From Pirellulaceae bacterium (GTDB taxonomy: Bacteria; Planctomycetota; Planctomycetia; Pirellulales; Pirellulaceae): a stretch of 64,000 bases of DNA. A program made the translations under genes and the position numbers. Shown piece by piece: positions 17,604 to 27,447 of the stretch. The notes beneath the pieces are model-generated. The model was given only the letters and a program-made list of their open reading frames with translations. It was not told the DNA's origin and did no database searches. The stretch is from assembly GCA_028280445.1 (NCBI GenBank), contig JANQLU010000021.1:1-64000 (forward strand), given 5' to 3'. Within the stretch, counting starts at the first letter, position 1; every line of letters starts with the position of its first letter.

Positions 17604-17752
17604 AAGCCATTCGTGAGTGCCTTGCTGCTCGCAGGATCAGGCTTGGCAGGAGCCTCGCCCTCCCGAGCCTCGCCCTCCCGAGCCTCGCCTTCCCCAAAAT
17701 CGCCAGCCAATCAAACGGCTTTAGAGATTTGGCCGGTGGGAACTGGCCCTAC
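17604..17752. repeat. Family D triplet followed by family B pair
   Basis: GAGCCTCGCCCTCCC is iterated three times in tandem between about 17650 and 17695, the only such tandem here. A degraded family A arm (GTGAGTGCCTTGCTGCTCGC) precedes it and family B (about 17731-17752) follows. The last codons of the minus-strand GNAT gene lie inside family B. Confidence 0.8.
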
Positions 17753-18874
17753 ATTGGATTTTCGACTGCCGAAATTTTCCCATCGTTGCGCGACTGATGA
17801 CCACCGACGTTTTGCGAATTTAGCAATTTGAATCAAACGAAATACGAATTTCGATTGCAGTGATGTTCCAGAGATCAATAGATTGTGCCGTTGGTTGAAT
17901 TGGGATGCCCATTTCGAAGTCGCTTCGGAAACCGGGCCGACCGTATCCTGGATTTGACAATCTCCCTGCTCGTGAAAATCTTGCGTCATTAACTCGGCCA
18001 GCAAATGGCCCGGTCCATACGCTGAGTATTCCGCGTCATAACCAATTTTCCAAGAATAATAGGTTTCGCCACCGACCATTCCGAATTCGAATGCGATCAC
18101 TCGATCGTCGAGTTTGAGCAAACTGATTCGCAGCGATTTGGATTTGGCAAGTTGAATCGCTTGTTCCAGAAAAAACTCATCCATGCCGCTGTCGGCAAGT
18201 GTCGATTGATGTTGTGCTTTCCAACTCTGCTGTTCGACTTCGAAAGCCGCTTCAAAGATCGGTTTGACTGAATGTTCGTCCAAGTTTCGATGAAATTCGA
18301 ATTTGATTTGGCCCATCTGGCTCAACGATTTCGCATATTTTCGCAGTTTTTTGCGAAAGCCTTTGGATAATTTCGATTGGAAATCGCTCCAGGCTGATTT
18401 GTGTTTTACGATTCCAACGTCGTATGCGTACGAGTCGATAACTGCACAGCCTTGTTGTTTCAACGCATGCAACAATTGGTGCCATTGCGGAGACGATTGG
18501 TCAATCAAAGGAAACGAAAGATTGTGGCAAGTCGCAGCGGCAATGCTTTGCGCCAATTTTTCGTAGGTAGCAGCATTGTCGTATTCTCGGTGAATCAACA
18601 TTTCGCCCCACTGGCCCCACTGGTTGTTCGGTAGGCCAGCGACACTGGACCAAGGTCGACGTTTTTGTAACGTCAATGGAATCGCCGCGATTGCTTGCGT
18701 TTTGTCGAACACGATGATGAATCGTATTTGGCCCTGGTACAGATGCAAACATGCGTTAGCCAGTGAGCCTGATTTGACATTGGGATTTTGGCAATCCGAG
18801 TTTTCCCAAAGCTCGCTCCATTGATCGGCAAGCGTATCGAATTCTGTCAAAGTTTTACAAACAATTGTGTTCAA
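17711..18874 (-). CDS. CelD/FemAB-like GNAT acetyltransferase (Acetyltransf_6), C-terminus inside a repeat
   Basis: Predicted cytoplasmic N-acyltransferase of the BcsL/CelD group, often found with exopolysaccharide genes. The double-GNAT layout shows FQSKLSKGFRKKLRKYAKSL before the second GNAT half, with FEFGMVGGETYYSWKIGYD and YGPGHLLAELMTQDF near the end, and the length (387) is typical. The final residues (VGPVPTGQISKAV) are encoded by a family B repeat, so an ancestral stop was replaced by repeat-derived sequence. It lies 18 bases after the second GNAT gene. Substrate unknown. Confidence 0.8.
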   Translation of the reverse strand: MNTIVCKTLTEFDTLADQWSELWENSDCQNPNVKSGSLANACLHLYQGQIRFIIVFDKTQAIAAIPLTLQKRRPWSSVAGLPNNQWGQWGEMLIHREYDNAATYEKLAQSIAAATCHNLSFPLIDQSSPQWHQLLHALKQQGCAVIDSYAYDVGIVKHKSAWSDFQSKLSKGFRKKLRKYAKSLSQMGQIKFEFHRNLDEHSVKPIFEAAFEVEQQSWKAQHQSTLADSGMDEFFLEQAIQLAKSKSLRISLLKLDDRVIAFEFGMVGGETYYSWKIGYDAEYSAYGPGHLLAELMTQDFHEQGDCQIQDTVGPVSEATSKWASQFNQRHNLLISGTSLQSKFVFRLIQIAKFAKRRWSSVAQRWENFGSRKSNVGPVPTGQISKAV

Positions 18875-18892
18875 CGCAGGACCTCGACGTTT

Positions 18893-19999
18893 TTAGCTGT
18901 TGGCAAATGGAAATTGAATGTTGGCAAGTGTTGATTTGACAATCGTTTTTGAACGTCGCAATTGATGATGCAGCTGAACTCGCATCGCATTGTTGAGACG
19001 TACGTGAGTGCGAGTCATCGGTTCTGCCTGGGCATTCCAGCGAGATTTGTATTGTTCGTCGCCTCGCATAAAATCATATTTTTGATGACCGGTTTCGATC
19101 GCTCGTTGCATGGCTGCCACAATTAACATGTATCCCGGTTCCAACCGGACAAACGCCGGGTCAAATCCCGTTTGATACATGTGAGCTGTCGTTCGATCCG
19201 AGAACACCACGGTTGCTGCGATGGGGTTTTGCTGATGTTCGATCAGCAGAATGTCTGCCAGACCACGGTTGATCAAACGCTGGGTGGCCAACCGGAGAAA
19301 ATCATGAAACCGTTGATCTGCAAAACAGCCCGGTTCTCCCAGCGACGTACGACGCAGTTGATGCAGGTGAGTGAAATGCGACCAGAGATATTCGAAATCC
19401 TGGTTTGAGCTATCGCGGATTTCCAGTTCAGAAAGATTGGCGGCTGCTTTTTTTGTTTTGCGTCGATGCTTTTTGGAAAACGTCGCGTTTTGTTGTTCCC
19501 AACTACTTTCCAACTCGACAACCCAGCAACTTTCGCAGGGCAGCAATTCCGGTTTGAAACCGACGTTCGCAAACTGTGAAATCAAATTTTGTGTCGGCGC
19601 CGACGACAAAGACAGTCCGTCGAGATCCACGTAATCGGCGGCCAGCCCTTGTTGCGTTGCCGCAGCGAGCCAGCGGACGAGTTTGAATGTTGAGTAACGT
19701 TCTTCTCCGGGTTGGGTAATGATCTGATGGCGATCCGTGCAAACATTTCCGTCACCCGACAGACACAGCTTTGTGGTGCCCAGGCGACCAGGACGTTGAT
19801 AGAGCGGCATGATAGACGATGGAGCTTGGCCAGGTGTGCCCTCGACGACGACAAACGGTTGCCTTGGCGTATCGCAATAATAACGATACCACGATTCATG
19901 CCAGTCCCAAGATAGAAACGGGCGATCCGCCGCCAGGGCATTCCACGAATTCTGAAGGTTTCCGATCGCGTTGAGATCGCGAATAACATCAAATTTCAT
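18893..19999 (-). CDS. CelD/FemAB-like GNAT acetyltransferase, second copy
   Basis: Same family as the next gene but only distantly similar: FSKKHRRKTKKAAANLSELE matches the basic loop between GNAT halves, and LEPGYMLIVAAMQRAIETGH and YDFMRGDEQYKSRW are the conserved C-terminal blocks. The frame is open to 20146, but MKFDVIRDL at 19999 aligns with the usual family start. That start overlaps the upstream acyltransferase by 11 bases, which suggests translational coupling. It gives 368 residues. Likely modifies a surface polysaccharide together with its neighbours. Confidence 0.8.
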   Translation of the reverse strand: MKFDVIRDLNAIGNLQNSWNALAADRPFLSWDWHESWYRYYCDTPRQPFVVVEGTPGQAPSSIMPLYQRPGRLGTTKLCLSGDGNVCTDRHQIITQPGEERYSTFKLVRWLAAATQQGLAADYVDLDGLSLSSAPTQNLISQFANVGFKPELLPCESCWVVELESSWEQQNATFSKKHRRKTKKAAANLSELEIRDSSNQDFEYLWSHFTHLHQLRRTSLGEPGCFADQRFHDFLRLATQRLINRGLADILLIEHQQNPIAATVVFSDRTTAHMYQTGFDPAFVRLEPGYMLIVAAMQRAIETGHQKYDFMRGDEQYKSRWNAQAEPMTRTHVRLNNAMRVQLHHQLRRSKTIVKSTLANIQFPFANS

Positions 20000-21104
20000 C
20001 TTTGGCCACCGTTGCTTGTTGTGAAAGTGGGAATCTATCGACGAGAGTCGACCAAGCGTTGACCAACCGCGGTTTATGCGATTTCCATTTCTTGCGGAGA
20101 TAACTGGTGAACGGTTGTTCGAAGGCGTAGGTGTAAACAATGGCAAACGTAAATGCGAACACGATGCCGATCAAAAAGCTTCCCAAGGCGGGAACGCCCA
20201 GAGCATCGGCCTGTGCGATGATCAGGCAGCCTAAATTGTTGTGAAACAAGTACAAGGCGTAACTGGAAGCACTGATGACCAAAAACGGTTTGAGTCGCAG
20301 GATTGGAATTTTGCCGTAAGCGGCAAATGCCAACAATGTAAACAACAGGACGGTCGCTCCGGGATGATGTCCATGATCATCGATCAAATGAAATACAATG
20401 GCACAGGACAGGATCCCGATCGAATGTGACACGACGTTGCCACGTTTTGATTTGATTTCATGGAGCAAAATACCCATGCCAAACAATGGCAAGTATTTCA
20501 AAATGAAAAGGCTGGAAAGAAAGGTTGAAACAGCAGCTGCCGTCGAGGTTGGGTCCATCGCATTGGCCCGATAACAAAACAACATGCCGAAACCAGAGAT
20601 GCCAAGGAGAATGTAAATGGTCCGCAGAGGTCGATTCAATGCGCCGCCGATAAACAGCAGGAGCAGCACTCCATAAAAAATCATCTCGACTTGTAATGTC
20701 CAAGTGACCGGTTCCCAGGATTCATAGCCAAACAGGTTTGGCATGACGGTCATGTTGGCTGCAAATTGCGAAGCGGTCGGTGCCGCGTTGTACATGGCGA
20801 AAGTTGATAGCAGGACGCTATTGAGGATGATCACGATCCAATACGACGGAAAAATGCGAATCAGGCGGCTCATCAAAAATTCGCCGGGCTCGCGTTTTTT
20901 CAACAACGTCATTGCGTTGACAAAACCACTGAGCATAAAGAACAGTTGGACACCGTATTTGCCGTACGGCAGGTCAAACCCGAGCGGAGAACTGTAGCCG
21001 TATTTGTCTTGATAAACCAACGTAAAATGAAACAGCAGCAAGTTGATTGCTGCCAACGCCCGCAGAGCGTCCAATTCGAGAATTCGAGTCGATTTTTGAG
21101 CCAT
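19989..21104 (-). CDS. Acyltransferase family 3 (OafA/YrhL-like) membrane protein
   Basis: Integral membrane O-acyltransferase that usually adds acetyl or succinyl groups to surface glycans. ALRALAAINLLLFHFTLVY carries the conserved (D/E)xxRxxA...H motif and GVQLFFMLSGFV is the second signature. About ten hydrophobic segments are spread over 371 residues. It is the first gene of a three-gene minus-strand operon with two GNAT proteins. The 275 bases upstream to 21379 hold only a small hairpin (CTACTCC...GGAGTAG near 21115) and no gene. Confidence 0.88.
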   Translation of the reverse strand: MAQKSTRILELDALRALAAINLLLFHFTLVYQDKYGYSSPLGFDLPYGKYGVQLFFMLSGFVNAMTLLKKREPGEFLMSRLIRIFPSYWIVIILNSVLLSTFAMYNAAPTASQFAANMTVMPNLFGYESWEPVTWTLQVEMIFYGVLLLLFIGGALNRPLRTIYILLGISGFGMLFCYRANAMDPTSTAAAVSTFLSSLFILKYLPLFGMGILLHEIKSKRGNVVSHSIGILSCAIVFHLIDDHGHHPGATVLLFTLLAFAAYGKIPILRLKPFLVISASSYALYLFHNNLGCLIIAQADALGVPALGSFLIGIVFAFTFAIVYTYAFEQPFTSYLRKKWKSHKPRLVNAWSTLVDRFPLSQQATVAKDEI

Positions 21105-21379
21105 GTTCTACTCCCAGATTGTTGGAGTAGCAGATACGCATTTCCCATGCCTGATTGAGAATTTCAGGAAAAACGACAGGTTTTTGAACTCAAACCGTGG
21201 TGATTTTCCATCGTGAGACAAGCGATGTTGATATTTTGCAACATGCCGTCGTGGCGAATAAATCTTGTTGGCCGTCGACTGAATGATGGCAACGGAGTAG
21301 TTGTTTCAGGCTGACGAACCACTCGCTGCCGCTTCGTACTTGTATTGTCGTTGACGCTACGGCACTTTATCGAGACGCA

Positions 21380-23476
21380 TCAAGGTATTTGTGCATCGAA
21401 TTTGTATTGAGGGTTCCGTTTGTAAAACGTTTTGATTTCTTTCAACATTTGTTCGTCAGCGTTTACCAATATCGTTGATTTGGGAGGGTGGAGCAGCAGC
21501 CATTGCGTCGAGCCGCCATATTTGATGGCGCCTGGCAGGAACCGCGGTGAAGTCAGTTTTTTGATGTTGAAAAACGATATGTTTTTGCAGTCGATTGCCA
21601 GGCCGGACAATTGAAAATCGAGTAACGAATTCGCCAAAACGGCAATCGGTGCTGAATCTGCGTCGGCGATCAACGAGATTTGAGCCTCTTTTTCTGTGGC
21701 CCTGATATATCGGATCACATTGAGAATTTTACTGACACGAATGGCGAGGTTGCAGCGATTGTATCCAAACGTGTAACCGGCTGCTTCACGGCCGTTAGGC
21801 ACCAGGCGGTTGTTGCCGTCATCGCGCCAATTGATCATGACCGCAATGTTCTCCGTTGTCTTTCGATGCGGCGTGATTTCTCCGAGTTTTCCAGGGGATT
21901 TTTCGAATTGCGTGGCACTTCCGTCTGCGCCCAGGAAAATTTCAAATTTCCGACCTCGTTTTGTTGAGTCCAATTTTTTTCGGAACAATACGTCGCATAG
22001 AATTCCCGTCTGCTTGCCGACCAGTGTTCCGACAGACCAGTCCGCAGTGAGCTTGTCAAATTTTGCATTTGACTTTTTAAACTCCAGCGGTTCATTTTGG
22101 TGCAAGACGATCGATTGCAAAGCTGGAAGGATCATGGCGCGGCGCCGTCGCTGTTGGTCGGAATACAAGGCGATACCTGACAGCTGTTTGTTGAAATCCG
22201 CAGTCCAATGCCGCAAGATTTTGAATTCGATTTCGTTGCCCCTTGCTCTGAACGGGTTATGTTTTTCGTCAAAGACCGTCAGTTTTTCCCGTTTCAAGCA
22301 AACGATCTCTTGCTCCGTGGTATCTGCATTTTTGGGCAAGATTTTGTACTGTTTCAAAAATCGATATAAAGCCTCGCGGGACTGCTGGTTAAAGTTGTGG
22401 CCAAAATTGATTTTCGAAAAAAGTGAGACGTTGTTTTTTTGCTGGTAGAGTTCATACAGTTGTTGTAGTTCGGGAAAACCTTTTTGCTGCATGGCTTTGG
22501 TCCAGTCGTTGGCAGCGGTTAGCGCCATCGGCTTGGGAGCAAACAGTGCAGCGATTTCAACGTTGCCAGTGTTGACGCGGAGGTTGCAACAGTTTTCGCA
22601 GGTGCAGCCGCCTTGCATGGCCGTCGAAACCATCACGGCTGGAAAAGCTGCCGCGGGGCGCGGATCGATGGCACACAGGATAAACGTCTGGGTTCCACCG
22701 CCGCTGGCGCCCGTCACACCAATACGTTTTGAATCAACATCTGGTAACGAACAAAGAAAATCGAGAGAACGAATCGAATTCCAGGTTTGCAAACCCATGA
22801 TCGATTGCAGGCGCAATTCCGCTTGCGGGCTAAAAAAACCAAACGCGTCCGGCTGGTTCATGTCGGCACGCTGTTTGCGAAAACCATGTGCGATCCCATG
22901 ACTGATTTGCGTGCTGTCGGCATAACCGATCATGTCGTAATGAAAAACGACACAGCCTTTGATGGCCAGGTTGGCGCAGCGCGCCTGCAGCGGACTACGA
23001 GCGTTGGATTCGAATTTTTCTCCACCAGCAGCGATTTGGCGTTTTACTTCGGCATCCGATGCCCACAGGAATCGTCCATTCGACCAATGGCCGTGCGGGC
23101 TGAGGATGGCAGGACATTTTTTTCCTTGGGCGTTTTTGGGGCGATAAAGGTTGCCGGTTACGTAAAACCCGGGAAAGCTTTGAAAGTAAACTTTCTCGAC
23201 TGTGTATTTTCCCATATCGATTTTGCCGTGGACGATAGCGCGAAGTGGAGTTTTGACCGGCATGGGCCAAAGTCCCAGGTGTACCTGCAAGTCTTGTTTC
23301 AGACGTTTGCGTCGCGTTTCCCATTCCCGCAGCGTTTTGGGCGGCGTAAACGGGAAATAGTGATTGAGTGTGCGCAGCTCATCAGCGGCAGCTGGAGTTT
23401 TTGTTTTGTCTTGTGCTGGTAGCGGCCAGGAAATAACGACAAGAAATACAACACCGAGAATCGTGGGACGTATCAT
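21380..23476 (-). CDS. Secreted alpha/beta hydrolase (acetyl xylan esterase / CE15-like)
   Basis: 698 residues with signal peptide ILGVVFLVVISWPLPAQ. The first 400 residues form an alpha/beta hydrolase: ILSPHGHW (oxyanion region), then VTGASGGGTQTF with the nucleophile Ser, and a late catalytic His probably in INFGHNFN. Planctomycetes often place such esterases among carbohydrate-degrading genes. A Cys-rich patch (GGCTCENCC) after the nucleophile may form disulfides. The C-terminal 250 residues are an extra beta-rich or hydrolase-like domain (AVMINWRDDGNN). Exact substrate unknown. It is transcribed alone, with a family E/B repeat block upstream. Confidence 0.8.
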   Translation of the reverse strand: MIRPTILGVVFLVVISWPLPAQDKTKTPAAADELRTLNHYFPFTPPKTLREWETRRKRLKQDLQVHLGLWPMPVKTPLRAIVHGKIDMGKYTVEKVYFQSFPGFYVTGNLYRPKNAQGKKCPAILSPHGHWSNGRFLWASDAEVKRQIAAGGEKFESNARSPLQARCANLAIKGCVVFHYDMIGYADSTQISHGIAHGFRKQRADMNQPDAFGFFSPQAELRLQSIMGLQTWNSIRSLDFLCSLPDVDSKRIGVTGASGGGTQTFILCAIDPRPAAAFPAVMVSTAMQGGCTCENCCNLRVNTGNVEIAALFAPKPMALTAANDWTKAMQQKGFPELQQLYELYQQKNNVSLFSKINFGHNFNQQSREALYRFLKQYKILPKNADTTEQEIVCLKREKLTVFDEKHNPFRARGNEIEFKILRHWTADFNKQLSGIALYSDQQRRRRAMILPALQSIVLHQNEPLEFKKSNAKFDKLTADWSVGTLVGKQTGILCDVLFRKKLDSTKRGRKFEIFLGADGSATQFEKSPGKLGEITPHRKTTENIAVMINWRDDGNNRLVPNGREAAGYTFGYNRCNLAIRVSKILNVIRYIRATEKEAQISLIADADSAPIAVLANSLLDFQLSGLAIDCKNISFFNIKKLTSPRFLPGAIKYGGSTQWLLLHPPKSTILVNADEQMLKEIKTFYKRNPQYKFDAQIP

Positions 23477-23587
23477 CGCGATTGAATACCTTGATGTGTT
23501 GTTGGTTGAAACGGATAGCTAGATGTTAGCTGATCGTTGCAACAAATTCCAATTTGGACCTCGTGGTGGTTGGTGGCAACCACTCAT

Positions 23588-23740
23588 CGTAAGCGCGAAG
23601 CGTGAGCGAGGGACCAGAATCGATGCTGATGTTCTGCTGAACGTGGTCCCTCGCTCCCGCTTCGCGCTTACGATTTCTGTTGTAGGGCCGGTTCCCACCG
23701 GCCAATCCAACAAAAAAGGCCGGTGGGAACCGGCCCTACT
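23588..23740. repeat. Family E hairpin adjacent to a complete family B pair
   Basis: Family E arms (starting CGTAAGCGCGAAGCGTGAGC at 23588 and ending at 23672) are near-perfect inverse copies of about 29 bases. Family B follows at 23682-23740 with both arms. Other family E copies are at 32.8 and 47.5 kb. Confidence 0.85.
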
Positions 23741-23764
23741 ATTAAGATTTTTTGAAACGATTGA

Positions 23765-25207
23765 TCAGCTTTTTTTTGCGACTTGCTGAACTTCGAACCC
23801 TTTTCGATACTCGCGCGAGAGCATCTGGTTTCCTTTTTCGTGATTGGTAATCTTTTCCGTTTTGGGATCCATTTTGAGATCCGCACCCAACGTCAATACG
23901 GCATCTCGTTTTGCATCGATTCCGTTTGATTTCAGGTGACGGACAATACGTTCAACGGATTCAGCAAACAATTTGTGATTGCCAACGGCTTCCGTGATTT
24001 CTTCGTAACGCACTTGTTTTCCAAGTTGATGCGATAAGCCACCGGTATGGCAAAGGGCACTGGAAAGATGGCCTTCCATAATTTCCCCGTTAAGTTTCGA
24101 GCGATCGCGCGACTCGACAGCTTCGAGGAAATTTTTAAAGTGGTTTCCACCGCCGCCCCAGCTTTTGATTTCTTTTTTATCACTGTCGTAGGCTTTGGCG
24201 CGAGTATAACTCGGGATCACAACATGACCTTTTTCACATTGAATGATGACGCCAATGCCCGATCCGCGAAAGCGATCCATATTTTGACGCCAACCTGTTT
24301 TGTGAAAGCGGATCGATTTAGGAAGACCCCGCGTTTCAAAAATCAACGGTGCTCCGCCGTAATCGTGCAGCACGGTTTGTGTATTGGGCGTATTACCGGC
24401 ATCGTTGTATCCAAGCCGCCCGCCAATACTCAAAATACGAGGCGACAATTCATCGTAGCCCAAGAACCATCGGGCAATGTCCATTTGATGAATGCCTTGA
24501 TTCCCCATATCGCCGTTGCCGGTATTAAAATCCCAGTGCCAATCGTAATGGAGTCGGGGACGATACAGCGATTTTTTTTCAGCCGGTCCACACCACAGGT
24601 CGTAATTGATGTGGCTGGGAATTTCTAACGGCTTGCGGAGTTTGCCGATCGACTGTCGAGGCTTGAAACAGGTACCGAGGGCATAGAGGATTTTGCCAAG
24701 GTTTCCGTCGCGAACAAACTTCACCGCTTGTTGCAGACTTGGGCTACTGCGAGATTGCGTTCCGCACTGGCACATTTTGTCGTATTTGCGAGCGGCCTCG
24801 GCCAACTGTCGCCCTTCCCACACGTTATGCGAAACTGGTTTTTCGACATACACGTCTTTGCCGGCCTGCATGGCCGCGATCCCGATTAATGAGTGGGTGT
24901 GATTGGGAGTTGCAATGCCAACGGCGTTAATCGATTTGTCTTCGAGCAATTTTCGAAAGTCGACAAATTTTTTGACGTCTCTGTTGCCTGCGCGATTATT
25001 GAGAACTTTTTCGTCACAGTCACACAGCGCGACCAGATTGTCTTTGAAGCCATTCATGTGAGCGCCGCCGCGCCCGTTGATACCAATGACGGCGACATTG
25101 ATTTTCTCATTGGTACCCAGTATTCGTCCGTAACTCGCCGCGGGCATCGTAATCGCTGCGCCTGCAACGGCTGCCGACTTGACAAAATTTCTTCGTGTAA
25201 TCGCCAT
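23765..25207 (-). CDS. Gfo/Idh/MocA oxidoreductase with TAT signal
   Basis: Exported NAD(P)-dependent sugar or inositol oxidoreductase-like protein. MAITRRNFVKSAAVAGAAI is a twin-arginine signal; I start at the ATG at 25207, after GAGGA at good spacing. The Rossmann fold is INVAVIGINGRGGAHMNGF, the EKPVSHNVWEGRQL motif holds the conserved Lys, and the C-terminal GFO_IDH_MocA_C domain includes GNGDMGNQGIHQMDIARW. At 480 residues it is the long planctomycete type. Substrate unknown. Its terminus lies beside a family B repeat. Confidence 0.9.
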   Translation of the reverse strand: MAITRRNFVKSAAVAGAAITMPAASYGRILGTNEKINVAVIGINGRGGAHMNGFKDNLVALCDCDEKVLNNRAGNRDVKKFVDFRKLLEDKSINAVGIATPNHTHSLIGIAAMQAGKDVYVEKPVSHNVWEGRQLAEAARKYDKMCQCGTQSRSSPSLQQAVKFVRDGNLGKILYALGTCFKPRQSIGKLRKPLEIPSHINYDLWCGPAEKKSLYRPRLHYDWHWDFNTGNGDMGNQGIHQMDIARWFLGYDELSPRILSIGGRLGYNDAGNTPNTQTVLHDYGGAPLIFETRGLPKSIRFHKTGWRQNMDRFRGSGIGVIIQCEKGHVVIPSYTRAKAYDSDKKEIKSWGGGGNHFKNFLEAVESRDRSKLNGEIMEGHLSSALCHTGGLSHQLGKQVRYEEITEAVGNHKLFAESVERIVRHLKSNGIDAKRDAVLTLGADLKMDPKTEKITNHEKGNQMLSREYRKGFEVQQVAKKS

Positions 25208-25311
25208 CGTCGAGATCCTCTGCATTTAGTTTTGAGACGTCCATATTTTAAACTAAATACAGTGATCTGGAACTCAACGAATGGTAATTTTTGGCCAACC
25301 CCGAACGCGAT

Positions 25312-26124
25312 TTATTTCGACGCTACGGACTCGCTTTGGGTTGTTTTGATCTTCGTTAGCAATTTTCGAATTGGCTGAACGTTGCAGGCCCGCGCTGGCC
25401 AGGTCGCTTTGATCGGATTTCCTTGATCGGTTTTGATTTGTCCGTCCCACCAGAACCATCCGCCCGAAATCACGCCGACTACTTCGTTTTTTTCATTGAA
25501 AACCGGTCCGCCGGAGTCGCCCGGCAACAGCGCGACGTCAGCAAAAATCCGGTCGCGGTTGGTCGGATGAGAAGCCGTCGCGGAAAAATGTCGGATGCAG
25601 CAACCAAGTTTCGATCCGCCTCCCAGACCCGCAAACTCAATTTTTTTGCCATCGGTTAAAGTTTTCGTGGCAACCGTTGCCGGTTTGATATTTTTCGGTA
25701 CCCAGACCCAAATGATGGCAACGTCGTTTTCAGCGTCGTCGGCGACGACCTGACAACCGCTGGCAGTTTTTCCGTTTTGATATGTGACTTTGATCGATTC
25801 GGAAGCTGTCGAGCTTTTTCGCACCAGTCCATCAACTAATTTGATTTGGTTATCGAAAACAACATGATGCGCCGTCAGACAATATCCGAGATAACCGCCA
25901 TAGTACGGTTGGCTTTTGTCAACGCGGATCAGCACGCCTGCGCCGCTGCCGGAATTGGTCGAGATTTTGACAATCGATTGGTGGTGTTCCGACGCTTGAG
26001 TCCAATTCCAAAATCGCGTCTGCTTTCCGACCTGGCCGGAGACAGGTTCAGAGAGGAAAAAAATGCCTAAAACGAACAGCGAGAATAACGTTTTGGCGAA
26101 AATGTTTTGGGCACGAATGTTCAT
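25312..26124 (-). CDS. Secreted trypsin-like serine protease
   Basis: Exported serine endopeptidase. The start at 26124 is set by AGGAGGG six bases upstream; the frame runs to 26226 without a signal. MNIRAQNIFAKTLFSLFVL is the signal peptide. The catalytic triad is visible as LTAHHVV (His), ENDVAIIWV (Asp) and LLPGDSGGPVF (Ser). There are 270 residues and no PDZ domain, unlike DegP. LGCCIRHF may form a disulfide. The AT-rich stretch from 26227 to 26481 before the next gene holds nothing recognisable. Confidence 0.88.
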   Translation of the reverse strand: MNIRAQNIFAKTLFSLFVLGIFFLSEPVSGQVGKQTRFWNWTQASEHHQSIVKISTNSGSGAGVLIRVDKSQPYYGGYLGYCLTAHHVVFDNQIKLVDGLVRKSSTASESIKVTYQNGKTASGCQVVADDAENDVAIIWVWVPKNIKPATVATKTLTDGKKIEFAGLGGGSKLGCCIRHFSATASHPTNRDRIFADVALLPGDSGGPVFNEKNEVVGVISGGWFWWDGQIKTDQGNPIKATWPARACNVQPIRKLLTKIKTTQSESVASK

Positions 26125-26481
26125 GTTGCCCTCCTGGATTTCTCCTTTGCGTTTGAGGGTCGGCAGGGGCTTCATCGTCGGTGGCAAATCGAGACAAACA
26201 GATGAGATGAGAGCCCCCGCCCTCAAATGTTTTGTTGTTTTGCCACTGCATTCTATTCGTCGCTAGCACTGGAAAATTGTGAAACAAGGCAACTGGAGTC
26301 CGACAAATCGGATAAAACCCGATGCGAAACCGTTGTCAGACGTTTTTGACAGTTGAGCGCGACACTTGAATTGAACAGCAATGGTCCGTCAAAACGAATT
26401 ACAACACGTTACACGAAGAAGCTTGACCCGTTTTTTAATCCTTTCTAGAATTTGCCAACCTAACACCCGGAAAAAAATGGA

Positions 26482-27447
26482 ATGGAATCCATGAACATTC
26501 CACGTGCTATCTCGGCGCGCAGCGTGCCTTGCGATTTGTGCGCCTCAAACGATTTTGAAATTGTCAGTCATCTGGATCGGCGTCAAAAACCTTTGACGAC
26601 TGTCATTTGTCGAACCTGCGGTCTCGTTTCTCACGAAGACATTCCGAGCGATTTGGAATTAGCCCAATATTATGCCGAGGAGTATCGCAGCGATTATCAC
26701 GGTGAGTATACGCCGTCGCCGCATCGCGTTGTTCGCGCTCAACGTGTCGGGCAGTTATTGCTCCAGGATTTGCTGGATGATCTCAACCCGGACGACCATG
26801 TTTTTGAAATTGGCGCCGGCATTGGAGGAACAGTTCGAGCTTTTCAGGACGCCGGTTTTACAGCTTCGGGAATCGAACCCGGAAAAGGATTTTGCGATTA
26901 CGCTCGCCGGAAAATGGGGGTCGATATTCAACAACAATCATTGGCCGATGTCGAACCAACCCCCAGCTATGATCTTGCACTGCTGGTTCATGTGATCGAG
27001 CACTTGCGGTCTCCCCGTCAAGCGATTCGCCATATCCGCTCGATTTTGCGACGGGGCGGGTTGTTGTACGTGGAATGTCCCGATTTGGCGCAAACGCATG
27101 CAGCGCCAAACCGGTTGTTTCACTATGCACATATCTACAATTTTGTTCCCAGCTCACTGCAGGCGTTGTGCGAATCGTGTGGGTTCCGACTGGTGCGTTC
27201 GATCAAAACAAAAGCCAAAGTGATCCGGCATTTGTACCAGGCGATCGATGATACACCCTTGAACATTCGCGATGACGCGTATCAATCGGCGATCATCGGT
27301 ATTTTTCGCTACAACGCACTGACCTATCATTTACGCGGTCAATATTTTACCGATCGATTTCGACGGGCCACCGAACTGTTGGCAACGCGGATGTTTCCCC
27401 GATGGCGTTTGCAAGTTGCTGCGCAGGTTGTAGCGGAGAGGTTGTAG
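26482..27447 (+). CDS. Class I SAM methyltransferase with N-terminal zinc-binding motif
   Basis: A Methyltransf_23-type enzyme: DHVFEIGAGIGGTVRAFQDA is the SAM-binding loop and LALLVHVIEHL the post-motif. Two CxxC pairs near the N-terminus (PCDLCAS and CRTCGLV) form a putative zinc finger, as in sugar C-methyltransferases and related polyketide or O-antigen enzymes. At 321 residues it lacks the extra domain of those enzymes. The start could also be the ATG at 26491. The stop sits in a short G-rich tandem-like tract. Confidence 0.8.
   Translation: MESMNIPRAISARSVPCDLCASNDFEIVSHLDRRQKPLTTVICRTCGLVSHEDIPSDLELAQYYAEEYRSDYHGEYTPSPHRVVRAQRVGQLLLQDLLDDLNPDDHVFEIGAGIGGTVRAFQDAGFTASGIEPGKGFCDYARRKMGVDIQQQSLADVEPTPSYDLALLVHVIEHLRSPRQAIRHIRSILRRGGLLYVECPDLAQTHAAPNRLFHYAHIYNFVPSSLQALCESCGFRLVRSIKTKAKVIRHLYQAIDDTPLNIRDDAYQSAIIGIFRYNALTYHLRGQYFTDRFRRATELLATRMFPRWRLQVAAQVVAERL

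Noticed and set aside
22787..23422. 211-codon plus-strand frame opposite the secreted esterase
   Set aside because: Antisense shadow of a clearly conserved gene; no start signal.
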